In this document: positions 31,311 to 39,881 of the stretch, one piece after another | Layout of the letters: the number at the start of each line of letters is the position of its first letter | Position numbering within the stretch: the stretch's first letter is position 1 | Assembly (NCBI GenBank): GCA_001750625.1 | Contig: MEIE01000002.1 | Location: forward strand, 1-44,989 | Source of the DNA: Candidatus Amphirhobacter heronislandensis | GTDB taxonomy: Bacteria > Pseudomonadota > Gammaproteobacteria > Tethybacterales > Tethybacteraceae | Reading direction: 5' to 3' | Length of the DNA: 44,989 bases | Translations under genes and position numbers: made by a program | The notes under the pieces: generated by a model | What the model saw: the letters and a program-made list of their open reading frames with translations, nothing else | Databases searched by the model: none | Told to the model about the DNA's origin: nothing

Positions 31311-31961
31311 ATGTCCGCGACTTCGCTGAACGCCCGGCAGGCCGGCCGACTCTTCGAGATCCTCGCCGCCGCCAACCCCGCGCCCACCACCGAGCTGCGC
31401 TACGGCAACGTCTACCAGCTGCTGGTGGCGGTGGTCCTGTCCGCCCAGGCCACCGACGTCGGCGTCAACAAGGCCACCGCCGCGCTGTTCAAGGAGGTCC
31501 GGACGCCGGCGCGGATGCTTGAACTCGGCCACGACGCCCTGCTCGGCCACATCCGCTCCATCGGCCTGTTCCGCGCCAAGGCCAAGCACGTCATCGCCCT
31601 GTCGCGGATCCTCGTGGAGGCGCACGGCGGCAAGGTGCCGCGCAGCCGCGAGGAGCTCGAGAAGCTGCCCGGCGTCGGCCGCAAGACCGCGAACGTCGTC
31701 CTCAACACCGCCTTCGGCGAGCCGACCATCGCCGTCGACACCCACGTCTTCCGCGTCGCCAACCGCACCGGCCTCGCGCCGGGCGCCACGCCGCGCGCGG
31801 TCGAGGACGGCCTCGTCGCCCGCGTCCCCAAAAAATACCTGCGCCACGCCCACCACTGGCTCATCCTCCACGGCCGCCATGTCTGCCTCGCCCGCAAGCC
31901 GCGCTGCGAATCCTGCGGCATCCGGCGCGTCTGCGCCTGGCCGGACAAAACCGCCGCCTGA
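31311..31961 (+). CDS. nth: Endonuclease III
   Basis: LLVAVVLSAQATDVGVNKAT, LEKLPGVGRKTANVVLNTAFG (HhH), VDTHVFRVANRTGLA, C-terminal 4Cys FeS cluster. Confidence 0.97.
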   Translation: MSATSLNARQAGRLFEILAAANPAPTTELRYGNVYQLLVAVVLSAQATDVGVNKATAALFKEVRTPARMLELGHDALLGHIRSIGLFRAKAKHVIALSRILVEAHGGKVPRSREELEKLPGVGRKTANVVLNTAFGEPTIAVDTHVFRVANRTGLAPGATPRAVEDGLVARVPKKYLRHAHHWLILHGRHVCLARKPRCESCGIRRVCAWPDKTAA

Positions 31962-31971
31962 CGGCGGCGCG

Positions 31972-32400
31972 CTACCAGCCCTTGTTGCGGCGCCAGTCGC
32001 GCTCTTCGATCTTGCGGCGCTTGTCGTGCAGCTTGCGGCCCTTCGCGAGCGCGATCACCGCCTTGATCTTGCGGCCGGCCTTGCGCAGGTCGACCACCAT
32101 GATGGTCATGCCGGTGCGGCGGTGCTTGCCGTCGATCTTGCGCAGCTCGGCGGCCCGCAGCAGCAGCTTGCGGCGGCGCTTGGGATCGGCGCCCGAAGCG
32201 AGGTTGACGTTCGCCTGCGGCGCGATGTGGCAGTTGACCAGCCAGGCCTCGCCGCGGTGGATGCTGACGTAGCTGTCCAGCAGCTGCGCCTGGCCCGCGA
32301 GGATGCCCTTGACCTCCCAGCCCAGCAGCGAAATGCCGGCCTCGTAGCGCTCGTGCAGGTCGTAGCCGCGCAGCGCCCGCTTGTTGTTCGCGAGGATCAT
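31972..32400 (-). CDS. smpB: SsrA-binding protein SmpB
   Basis: NNKRALRGYDLHERYEAGISLLGWEVKGI ... ALAKGRKLHDKRRKIEERDWRRNKGW. Confidence 0.95.
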   Translation of the reverse strand: MILANNKRALRGYDLHERYEAGISLLGWEVKGILAGQAQLLDSYVSIHRGEAWLVNCHIAPQANVNLASGADPKRRRKLLLRAAELRKIDGKHRRTGMTIMVVDLRKAGRKIKAVIALAKGRKLHDKRRKIEERDWRRNKGW

Positions 32401-32672
32401 CGCGGCGGCCCGTGGCGGCGCGCCCGCAGCGGCCGGTAGACCTCGACGCGGTCGCCGGCGGCCAGCGGCGCGTCCAGCGCCGTCCGCCGCGAGAACACCC
32501 CCGCCGCTATTTGCCCCGCCGGCCCGAGCTCGGGATGGGCTTCCAGCAGCCCGCTCGCCGCGATCGCGGCCGCGACCGTCGCCGGCGCTTGCAGACTCAC
32601 CTGGCGGCGGAAGACCGCGGCCGGCGGCGGCGGCGCGTACACCACCTCGACCTCGCAGGCGGCGGTACTCAC
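32397..32672 (-). CDS. rnfH: RnfH family (UPF0125, RatB-like) protein
   Basis: GTG start, STAACEVEVVYAPPPPAAVFRRQVSLQAPATVAAAIAASGLLEAHPEL ... AGDRVEVYRPLRA; between ratA and smpB. Confidence 0.85.
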   Translation of the reverse strand: MSTAACEVEVVYAPPPPAAVFRRQVSLQAPATVAAAIAASGLLEAHPELGPAGQIAAGVFSRRTALDAPLAAGDRVEVYRPLRARRHGPPR

Positions 32673-33103
32673 CGCGGGCCGTAGACCTCGACCGCGCGCT
32701 GGGCGAAGGCGGTCACCATGTGCTCGTAGACCCGCGCGAACAGCGGCCCGAGCAGCATGTCCAGCGCGCGGTTCGCGAAGCGGTAGTCGATCTCGAAGGA
32801 CACCAGGCAGCCGGCGTCTTCCTGAATGAAACGCCAGGTCCCCTTGAGGTCGCGCAGCGGCCCGCGCAGCAGCCCGACCTCGATGCGCAGCGCCTCGCGG
32901 TCGTGCCGGTTGCGGGTGGTGAAGCTGTGCCGCAGCGGCCCGCGCTCGAGCGTCAGGGTCGCCTCGATGTCGGCGCCGTCGCGGCGGGCGGCGGCCGCCA
33001 CGCACCAGGGCAGGAACTGCGGGTAGCTGTCGACGTCGTCCACGAGGTCGAACATCTCCTCGGGCGCGTACGGGACCCGCAGCTCGCGCGCGAAGCTCGC
33101 CAT
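32669..33103 (-). CDS. ratA: RatA/COQ10-like START-domain (SRPBCC) protein
   Basis: VPYAPEEMFDLVDDVDSYPQFLPWCVAAAARRRD-type pattern; SFEIDYRFANRALDMLLGPLFARV; neighbours rnfH and smpB. Confidence 0.9.
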   Translation of the reverse strand: MASFARELRVPYAPEEMFDLVDDVDSYPQFLPWCVAAAARRDGADIEATLTLERGPLRHSFTTRNRHDREALRIEVGLLRGPLRDLKGTWRFIQEDAGCLVSFEIDYRFANRALDMLLGPLFARVYEHMVTAFAQRAVEVYGPR

Positions 33104-33121
33104 GCGGACCGCGCGGGCCGC

Positions 33122-34618
33122 CTAGGCGTGGAAGTCCTCGGGGTCCTCGGGGCCGTAGGAGGCGCCCGCCTCCTCGCCGCTGCGGAGCCGGTCCGATTCG
33201 GTGAAATGGGTGAACTGCGGGCTGAAGACCAGCGGGACCATGCCCGTCGGCCCGTTGCGGTGCTTGCCGATCAACAGCTCGACCTCGTGCTCGTCGCCGT
33301 CGCCGTCGCTGAAGCTCGGCTGCCGGCTGAGGAACATGATCACGTCGGCGTCCTGCTCGATCGCGCCCGACTCGCGCAGGTCCGACAGCTGCGGCCGCCG
33401 CGGCCGCGCGCTGTCCTCGATCTTGCGCGACAGCTGCGACAGCGCCAGGATCGGGACCTTGAGCTCCCGCGCCAGCGCCTTGAGGCCGCGCGAGATGTAC
33501 GAGACCTCGGTGGCGCGGTTCTCCTGCTGCCGGTCGCGGTCGGCGTCCATCAGCTGCAGGTAGTCGACGACCAGCAGCCGCAGCCGCTTGCCCTGGGCCT
33601 CGACCGTCCGCTTGACCCGCCGCGCCCGGCTGCGCATCTCGAGGATGCTCATCATCGCGGTGTCGTCGATCCACAGCGGCCAGCGGTTGAGCTCGTCGAT
33701 GGCCTGCGCCAGCCGGCCCCACGAGTCCGAATCGCGGATGTTCGCCGAGCGCAGGCGGTGCTGGTCGATCTTCGCCTCGGTGCTCAAAAGCCGCTTGGTG
33801 AGCTGCTCGGCGCTCATCTCGAGCGAGAAGATGACCACCGCGTCGTTGTAGTCGTGGGCGGCGTCCCGGGCGCGGGCGTCGCCGCCGCCGCGGCAGACGT
33901 TGCGGGCGATGTCGAGCGCGAAGGCGGTCTTGCCGACGCTCGGCCGCGCCGCGAGGATAAGCAGGTCGGATTCCTGGAAGCCCGAGGTGTACTCGTCGAG
34001 CCGGTCGTGGTGGGTGCGCAGCCCGGTCAGCGGCGACAGGCCGGCCTGGACCCGCTCGTACAGCTCGTCGATGCGCTGGTTGATCGGCCCGGTCAGCTCG
34101 CCGATCTTCTGCAGCGCGCCGGCCATGCCGCCCTTGTAGTCGTCGGCGATCTTGAGGATGCGGCTCTCGGCCCGGTCGAGGACCTGGCCGCAGCTGAGCT
34201 CGCCGGGATGGTGCACCGTGCGGCGGATGTCCTCGGTCTGGTCGTACAGCTGCCGCAGGATGTTCTTGTCGCGGATGATCTTGGCGTACTCCTCGAAGTT
34301 CGCCGCGAGGTCGGCCAGCTCGTCGATGCCGCCGAGATACTCCTTGCCGCCGGCCTTGGCCAGCTCGCCCATGTCGTCCAAGGAGCGCGCGACCGTGACC
34401 AGGTCGGCGGCGCTGTTCTTCTGGTCCAGCAGCAGCTGGATGTGCTTGAAGATCAGCCGGTGGCGCGGCTCGTAGAAGTCCTCGGCGCCGAGGGTGAAGC
34501 CCAGGTCCTCGATGCGGCTGTTGTCGCGCAGCAGCAGGCCGAGGACGAAGCGCTCGGCGTCGCCGTCGGCCGGCAGCGCCGCCGCGCTTTCAGCCATGCC
34601 TTCGTCGAATCCCTGCAT
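33122..34618 (-). CDS. dnaB: Replicative DNA helicase DnaB
   Basis: ARPSVGKTAFALDIARN, FSLEMSAEQLTKRLL, VDYLQLM, DLRESGAIEQDADVIMFL. Confidence 0.97.
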   Translation of the reverse strand: MQGFDEGMAESAAALPADGDAERFVLGLLLRDNSRIEDLGFTLGAEDFYEPRHRLIFKHIQLLLDQKNSAADLVTVARSLDDMGELAKAGGKEYLGGIDELADLAANFEEYAKIIRDKNILRQLYDQTEDIRRTVHHPGELSCGQVLDRAESRILKIADDYKGGMAGALQKIGELTGPINQRIDELYERVQAGLSPLTGLRTHHDRLDEYTSGFQESDLLILAARPSVGKTAFALDIARNVCRGGGDARARDAAHDYNDAVVIFSLEMSAEQLTKRLLSTEAKIDQHRLRSANIRDSDSWGRLAQAIDELNRWPLWIDDTAMMSILEMRSRARRVKRTVEAQGKRLRLLVVDYLQLMDADRDRQQENRATEVSYISRGLKALARELKVPILALSQLSRKIEDSARPRRPQLSDLRESGAIEQDADVIMFLSRQPSFSDGDGDEHEVELLIGKHRNGPTGMVPLVFSPQFTHFTESDRLRSGEEAGASYGPEDPEDFHA

Positions 34619-34636
34619 CTTTAAGTTCCTGCTCCT

Positions 34637-34642
34637 ATTCTA
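34637..34642 (-). promoter_or_regulatory. -10-like TAGAAT upstream of dnaB
   Basis: Minus strand GAGTAGAATAGGAGCAGG, 18 nt from ATG. Confidence 0.35.
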
Positions 34643-34660
34643 CTCACCCCGCCGGCGCGC

Positions 34661-35635
34661 TCAGCTGCGCTTGGCCAGCAGGTCCTGCCAGGGCGCCGCC
34701 ACGCCGCCGGCCGCCGGCAGCTCGGCCAGGGCGTCGTCCAGCAGCACCGGCTCGCCGCCGCACCACAGCAGCAGGTCGCAGCCCGCCCGGCGGGCCGCCA
34801 GCGTCCGCTCCACCATGTCCAGGCCGATGTCCGCGCCCTCCATCACCAGGTCGTCGGTCATCACCATGCCGCCGAAGCCCAGCCGGCCGCGCAGCAGGTC
34901 CTCGATGATCTCCGGCGCGTAGGTCGAGGGCTTCGCCGCCAGCTCACGGCAGTGGACGTGGGCGACCAGCACCGCGTCCAGCATGCCGGCCGCGAACAGC
35001 TCGACGTAGGGCCTGAGGTCGGCGGCCAGCAGGTCGTCGAGGCTGCGGTCGTCGACCGCGACCTCGAGGTGGGTGTCGGCCTTCGCCCAGCCGTGGCCGG
35101 GAAAGTGCTTGCCAATCGCGATCATGCCGTGCTCGTGCAGGCCCTGGCAGAAGGCCAGGCCCAGCGCCGCGACGCCCTCGGGGTCGGCGGCGAAGCAGCG
35201 GCTGTCGATCATCGGGTTGCGGCCGTAGTCGATGTCCAGCGACGGCGCGAAGGTGAAGTCGATGTCCACCGCCCGCAGCTGCTGCGCCATCGCGCCGCCG
35301 CGCTCGACCGCCTCGGAGATCGCCGCCTCGCGGCTGCGCTCGTAGGCGGCGCCCAGCGTCCGCGGCGCCGCGATCGGCGGGAAGCCCTCGCCGACGAAGC
35401 GCTGCACCCGGCCGCCCTCGTGGTCGACGCCGACCGCCAGCGGCTTGCCGGCGCAGGCGCGCGCGTCCTTGACCAGCCGCACGAGCCGGCCGGTGGTGTC
35501 GTAGTTGCGCGCGAACAGGCAGACGCCGCCGACCGCCGGCTGCCGCAGCCGCAGGTGGTCCTGCTCGGTGAGGTCGAGGCCGTCGAGGCCGACCATCAGG
35601 CGGCCGGTCAGATCCAGCGGCGCGTCGGCCTCCAT
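34661..35635 (-). CDS. nagZ: Beta-N-acetylhexosaminidase (GH3)
   Basis: KPLAVGVDHEGGRVQRF, DFTFAPSLDIDYGRNPMIDSRCF, AIGKHFPGHGWAKADTH. Confidence 0.96.
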   Translation of the reverse strand: MEADAPLDLTGRLMVGLDGLDLTEQDHLRLRQPAVGGVCLFARNYDTTGRLVRLVKDARACAGKPLAVGVDHEGGRVQRFVGEGFPPIAAPRTLGAAYERSREAAISEAVERGGAMAQQLRAVDIDFTFAPSLDIDYGRNPMIDSRCFAADPEGVAALGLAFCQGLHEHGMIAIGKHFPGHGWAKADTHLEVAVDDRSLDDLLAADLRPYVELFAAGMLDAVLVAHVHCRELAAKPSTYAPEIIEDLLRGRLGFGGMVMTDDLVMEGADIGLDMVERTLAARRAGCDLLLWCGGEPVLLDDALAELPAAGGVAAPWQDLLAKRS

Positions 35636-35639
35636 GCCT

Positions 35640-36026
35640 TTAGCCCGCGTCCTCGAGCACCGCGACCGCGACCGCCTGGCCACCATCGTCGCTCAAAGAA
35701 AGATGCGTCCGCGCCACCTTGCGCCGGCGCAGCAGTTTGGCCAGCTCGGGGCCGAAGGCGAACCGCGGCGCGCCGGCTTCGTCCCGCTCCACCGCGACCT
35801 GCCCCAGCGTCACCGGGTGGGCGAAGCCGGTGCCCATGGCCTTGGCGAAGGCCTCCTTGGCCGCGAAAGCCAGCGCCAGCCGCCGCGCCCGCGCCGCCGC
35901 GCTCCGCGGCAAGGCGGCGATCTCCGAGGCCGCCAGCACCCGCTTGGCGAGGCGCCCGCCCCACTTGGCGTCGAGCCGCTCCATGCGCGCGACCGCGACC
36001 AGGTCGACGCCGACGCCGAGGATCAC
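35640..36026 (-). CDS. acpS: Holo-[acyl-carrier-protein] synthase
   Basis: MILGVGVDLVAVARMERL; LALAFAAKEAFAKAMGTGF; HLSLSDDG. Confidence 0.95.
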   Translation of the reverse strand: MILGVGVDLVAVARMERLDAKWGGRLAKRVLAASEIAALPRSAAARARRLALAFAAKEAFAKAMGTGFAHPVTLGQVAVERDEAGAPRFAFGPELAKLLRRRKVARTHLSLSDDGGQAVAVAVLEDAG

Positions 36027-36748
36027 AGCCCCAGCGCCTTGCGCATCCGTCCCACCGCCTGCGGCAGGCCGCAGAACAGCGCGTCGCAGATGATGCTGTG
36101 GCCGATGTTGTACTCGACGATGAAGTCCAGCTGCCGCAGCCGGCCGACGTTCGCCAGCGTCAGGCCGTGGCCGACGTTGACCGTCAGGCCCTTGGCCCGG
36201 CCGTGCGCGGCGGCGGCCGCGACCAGGGCGTACTCGCGCGCGGCCGCCTCCTCGTTCGCCGCGTTCGCATAAGCGCCGGTGTGGATCTCGACCGCATCGG
36301 CGCCGGCGCCGGCTGCCGCGTCGATCTGTTCAGGATCCGGGTCGACGAAGACCGAGACCTCGATGCCGGCGGCGCGCAGCGCGGCGGCTGCCGCCTGCGC
36401 CGGGGCGGCGGCGGCGCCCTTGACGTCGAGGCCGCCCTCGGTGGTGAGCTCCTCGCGCCGCTCGGGGACGAGGCAGACGCTCTTGGGCTGCCAGCCGCAG
36501 GCCGCCTCGACCATCGCCGGCACCGCGGCGATCTCGAGGTTGAGCCAGGTGCCGCTCGCGGCCATGATCGCCGGGACGTCGGCGTCCTGGATGTGGCGGC
36601 GGTCCTCGCGCAGATGGGCGGTGATGAAGTCGGCGCCGCCGGCCTCGGCGGCTTCAACCACTTCTTTAATCGCCGGGTAGGCGGCGTGGCGCACCTGGCG
36701 GAGGGTGGCGGCGTGGTCGATGTTCACGCCCAGCAGCGGCGCGGTCAC
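36023..36748 (-). CDS. pdxJ: Pyridoxine 5'-phosphate synthase
   Basis: LGVNIDHAATLRQVRHAAYP, DFITAHLREDRRHIQD, VSVFVDPDPEQI, VNVGHGLTLANV. Confidence 0.97.
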   Translation of the reverse strand: MTAPLLGVNIDHAATLRQVRHAAYPAIKEVVEAAEAGGADFITAHLREDRRHIQDADVPAIMAASGTWLNLEIAAVPAMVEAACGWQPKSVCLVPERREELTTEGGLDVKGAAAAPAQAAAAALRAAGIEVSVFVDPDPEQIDAAAGAGADAVEIHTGAYANAANEEAAAREYALVAAAAAHGRAKGLTVNVGHGLTLANVGRLRQLDFIVEYNIGHSIICDALFCGLPQAVGRMRKALGL

Positions 36749-37389
36749 GCCTTGCTGCCGGCGACGATCTCCTCCGGCGTCAGGTTCGGCATCGCATCGA
36801 AGTGGACGTCGGCGCCGATCGGAGCGCCGTCGGCCGGCAGGCCCACGACGAACAGCCCGGCCGCCTTGGCCGCGGCGGCGCCCGGCGCCGAATCCTCGAC
36901 CGCGATCGCCTGCTCGGGCCCGATGCCCAGCAGCCGCAGCGCGCGGGCGTAAGGGTCGGGCGCGGGCTTGGGCGCGCCTTCGCCGTCCATGACCACCAGC
37001 GCGTCCAGCTCCTCGAGCAGGCCGAGCTGCGCGAGGGTCGCGCGCACCGGCCGGTCCTCGCCGTTGCTCACCGCGGCCTGGCGGCGTCCTTCGCTGCGGT
37101 AGCGGCGGAACATCGCGACGGACTCCCTCATCGGCTCAAGGCTGGCGATGTTAGCACAGAACCAGTCGTCCGCGTCCTGCAAAAAGCGCTCCGCGGCCGG
37201 CATGCCGGGGTACTTCTTCGCGAGGGTCGCGTAGAGCTTTTGCTGGGTGCCGCCGAGCATGTCGTCCTCGGGCCCGGCCTTGATGCCGTAGCCCGCCAGC
37301 GCCTCGCACATCGCCCGGTGGTGCATGGGCTCGCTGTCGGCGAGGGTGCCGTCGACGTCCCACAGCACGGCCAGCGGCGCGGCGCTCAC
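36745..37389 (-). CDS. HAD-superfamily hydrolase, beta-phosphoglucomutase/phosphatase-like
   Basis: LWDVDGTLADSEPMHHRAMCEAL; AVSNGEDRPVRATLAQLGL; KPAPDPYARALRLLGIGPEQAIAVEDSAPG. Confidence 0.92.
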   Translation of the reverse strand: MSAAPLAVLWDVDGTLADSEPMHHRAMCEALAGYGIKAGPEDDMLGGTQQKLYATLAKKYPGMPAAERFLQDADDWFCANIASLEPMRESVAMFRRYRSEGRRQAAVSNGEDRPVRATLAQLGLLEELDALVVMDGEGAPKPAPDPYARALRLLGIGPEQAIAVEDSAPGAAAAKAAGLFVVGLPADGAPIGADVHFDAMPNLTPEEIVAGSKA

Positions 37390-38288
37390 ACGATGCCTCC
37401 TTCGATGCCGAGGCGGGCGAGCTGCGCCGGCTCCTCGTCCCAGCGGCGCCGCAGCGTCACCCGCAGGTCGAGGTAGACCTTGGTCCCCAGGTAGTCCTCG
37501 ATGGCGCGGCGGGCGCCGGTGCCGATGCTGCGCAGCATGCGGCCGCCCTTGCCCACCACCATCGCCTGCCGCGACGGCGTGTCCACGATGATGTCGGCCA
37601 TGATCCGCGTCAGCTTCTTGCCTTCAGGCCGCTCCAGCGCCCGGACCTCGATGCCGACCGCGTGCGGGACCTCGGCGTCCAGCCGCCGCAGCACCTGCTC
37701 GCGGATGAAGTCGGCGATGAAAAACGCGTCCTTGCGGTCGCTGCGCTGCCCGGCGGGATACATCTTTTCCTGCTGCGGCAGCAGGGCGCGCAGCTCGACG
37801 GCGAGCGCGTCGCAGCCCTTGCCGGTGCGCGCCGACAGCGGCACGATCGCCCGCAGCGGCCGCCATTCGCGCAGCTCGGCCGCCAAGGGCAGCAGGCTGT
37901 CGGTCGACTTGGCGAGGTCGGCCTTGTTGATGCCCGCGACCACCGGCAGTTCCTCCGGCAGCAGGGCCAGCACCTCGCGGTCCGCCGGCCGCAGGCCGCC
38001 GGCCTCGACCAGCAGCAGGCCGGCGTCGGCGTAGGGGACGCCGCCGGCGGCGACCCGGCTCAGATGCCGGCTCAGGCGGCCGCGGCCGCGCGGGCCCCAG
38101 CCGGGGGTGTCGATCAGCACCAGCTGGCTGTCGTCGGCATCGACGACGCCGCGGATGCAGTAGCGGGTGGTGTGCGGCTTGGAAGTCGCGATCGACAGCC
38201 GCGTCCCCAAAAGGCGGTTGAACAGCGTCGATTTGCCCACGTTCGGGCGGCCCGCGACGATGACGCAGCCGGCGCGGGTCTCAGGCAT
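37386..38288 (-). CDS. era: GTPase Era
   Basis: GRPNVGKSTLFNRLLGTRLSIATSKPHTTRY, DTPGW, C-terminal KH domain (VVGKGGRMLRSIGTGARRAIEDYLGTKVYLDLRV). Confidence 0.95.
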   Translation of the reverse strand: MPETRAGCVIVAGRPNVGKSTLFNRLLGTRLSIATSKPHTTRYCIRGVVDADDSQLVLIDTPGWGPRGRGRLSRHLSRVAAGGVPYADAGLLLVEAGGLRPADREVLALLPEELPVVAGINKADLAKSTDSLLPLAAELREWRPLRAIVPLSARTGKGCDALAVELRALLPQQEKMYPAGQRSDRKDAFFIADFIREQVLRRLDAEVPHAVGIEVRALERPEGKKLTRIMADIIVDTPSRQAMVVGKGGRMLRSIGTGARRAIEDYLGTKVYLDLRVTLRRRWDEEPAQLARLGIEGGIV

Positions 38289-38931
38289 CGTCCGCCGCCG
38301 CCGGCACGGCGTCCCCCTCTGCCGCGGCCGCTGCAGCGGCCGCCTTTTTTTCAGCTTCGAGCGCCGCGAGCATGCGCGCCGCCGCCTCCCGCGCCGCCGC
38401 CTGCTTGGAGGCTCCCTCGCCGTAGGAGACGCGGTTCCCGAGGCGGCAGGTGGCCTGGAAGCCGCCGCGGAGGGTCTCGTAGGCGTACTCCGGCGGCAGC
38501 ACGGCCTCGCCCTCGAGGTGCTCGTTGAGCCGGGTCTTGACGTCCTTGGCGACGCGGTTGGACGGGATGTTGTCGATCTGGGCGCCGAAGACGTCCGCGA
38601 CGCAGGCGGAGGCCGCCGGCAGGCCGGCGTCCTCGAGCACCGCGCCCAGATAGGCCTCGAGCACGTCGGCCGCGCCCTTGAGGCCGGCCTGCTCGTCCAC
38701 CAGGCCCAGCTGCCGGGCGACCCTCGCGAGGTTGCTGTTGCTGACGATCAAGGAAATCGCCCGGCTGAGGTCGGCCTGGTCGCGGCTGGGATGGCGGCGG
38801 TAGAGCAGCTGCGCCACGGCGCAGCCCAGCGCCCGGTCGCCCAGCCATTCGAGGCGCTGGAACTGCGGATTGCTGCGGTCGCGGCAGGCCTCCTCGAGCC
38901 CGGCGTCGGCGAATTCGTGCGGGAAGCCCAT
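38281..38931 (-). CDS. rnc: Ribonuclease III, divergent signature motif
   Basis: FQRLEWLGDRALGCAVAQLLYRR, AADVLEAYLGAVLED, KDVKTRLNEHLEG, C-terminal dsRBD (GEGASKQAAAREAAARML); lepB-rnc-era order. Confidence 0.92.
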   Translation of the reverse strand: MGFPHEFADAGLEEACRDRSNPQFQRLEWLGDRALGCAVAQLLYRRHPSRDQADLSRAISLIVSNSNLARVARQLGLVDEQAGLKGAADVLEAYLGAVLEDAGLPAASACVADVFGAQIDNIPSNRVAKDVKTRLNEHLEGEAVLPPEYAYETLRGGFQATCRLGNRVSYGEGASKQAAAREAAARMLAALEAEKKAAAAAAAAEGDAVPAAADDA

Positions 38932-38933
38932 CG

Positions 38934-39881
38934 TCAGTCCGCCGGCGCGTAGGGGTCGGCAGCGGCAGTCTTTTCGGGATCGAAGCCGTCGATCGGCGCG
39001 GCCTCGGCGGTCAGGCCGAGCCCCGAGAAGGAGCGGCCGATGCTGTCGAGCGACAGCGCGACCGCGAAGGCCGGCCCCACCAGCAGCTCGCGCGGCACGA
39101 AGCCCCAGACCCGGCTGTCGTTGCTGCGGTGCCGGTTGTCGCCCATCACGAAGTAATGGTCCTCGGGCACCGTGCAGCGCAGGCGCGCGCCGCCGTAGCT
39201 CGCCTCGCACTCGGGGCCGCGGTACGGCGCGTCCGGCGCCAGGTAGACGTCGCTCAGCAGCAGCGGATGCCAGCCGCCGGGCAGCTCTTCCCACAACAGG
39301 ACGCTTTCGACCGCCTCGCGGTCGCCGGCGCCGAACAGCCCTAGCAGGCCGTTGCCGAAGCCCGGCGCGGTCTCGTGGTAGACGTAATCGTCGGCCGCCG
39401 GGCCGCGGTAGGACGCCGGTTCCTTGCCGTCCTGCTCGAAGATGAGCTGGTTGCCGTTGACGGTGAACTCGTCGCCGGGCAGCGCGACGATGCGCTTGAT
39501 GTAGAAGACCTCCTCCTGCAGCGGGAAGCGGAAGACCACGATCTCGCCGCGCGCCGGCTCGCGGCCGCGGCCGAGGCGCTCGCCGAGCAGCGGGATCCGG
39601 GCGCCGTAGCTGCGCTTGTCGACGACGACGAACTCGCCCTCGCGCAGCGTCGGCTGCATCGACGCCGACGGGATCCAGAACATCTCGTAGAGGAAGGCGC
39701 GGAACACCGTGACCGCGAACAGCGCGATGAAGTAGCTGCGCAGGCCGATGACGCCGCCGGCGAGCGCCCGGGCCGAGCCCGCCAGGCTGCCGCGCCGGCC
39801 CGCCGCCAGCAGCGCCAGCAGCGCCGCGCCCAGCCAGGCCGCCGCGGCGACGAGGCTCGCGAGGGCGAACAGGTCATCCAT
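38934..39881 (-). CDS. lepB: Signal peptidase I
   Basis: FWIPSASMQPTLREGEFVVVDK (Ser), YIKRIVALPGDEFTVNGNQL (Lys), GDNRHRSNDSRVWGFVP. Confidence 0.96.
   Translation of the reverse strand: MDDLFALASLVAAAAWLGAALLALLAAGRRGSLAGSARALAGGVIGLRSYFIALFAVTVFRAFLYEMFWIPSASMQPTLREGEFVVVDKRSYGARIPLLGERLGRGREPARGEIVVFRFPLQEEVFYIKRIVALPGDEFTVNGNQLIFEQDGKEPASYRGPAADDYVYHETAPGFGNGLLGLFGAGDREAVESVLLWEELPGGWHPLLLSDVYLAPDAPYRGPECEASYGGARLRCTVPEDHYFVMGDNRHRSNDSRVWGFVPRELLVGPAFAVALSLDSIGRSFSGLGLTAEAAPIDGFDPEKTAAADPYAPAD

Noticed and set aside
31260-31880. N-terminal extension of the 740-aa GMC-2 ORF across nth
   Set aside because: Extension is antisense to nth and compositionally biased; the GMC fold starts at MGAKEHDYVIVGAGAAG (31259).
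32381-34624. 747-aa plus-strand ORF opposite rnfH-ratA-dnaB
   Set aside because: Shadow ORF across three recognised genes.
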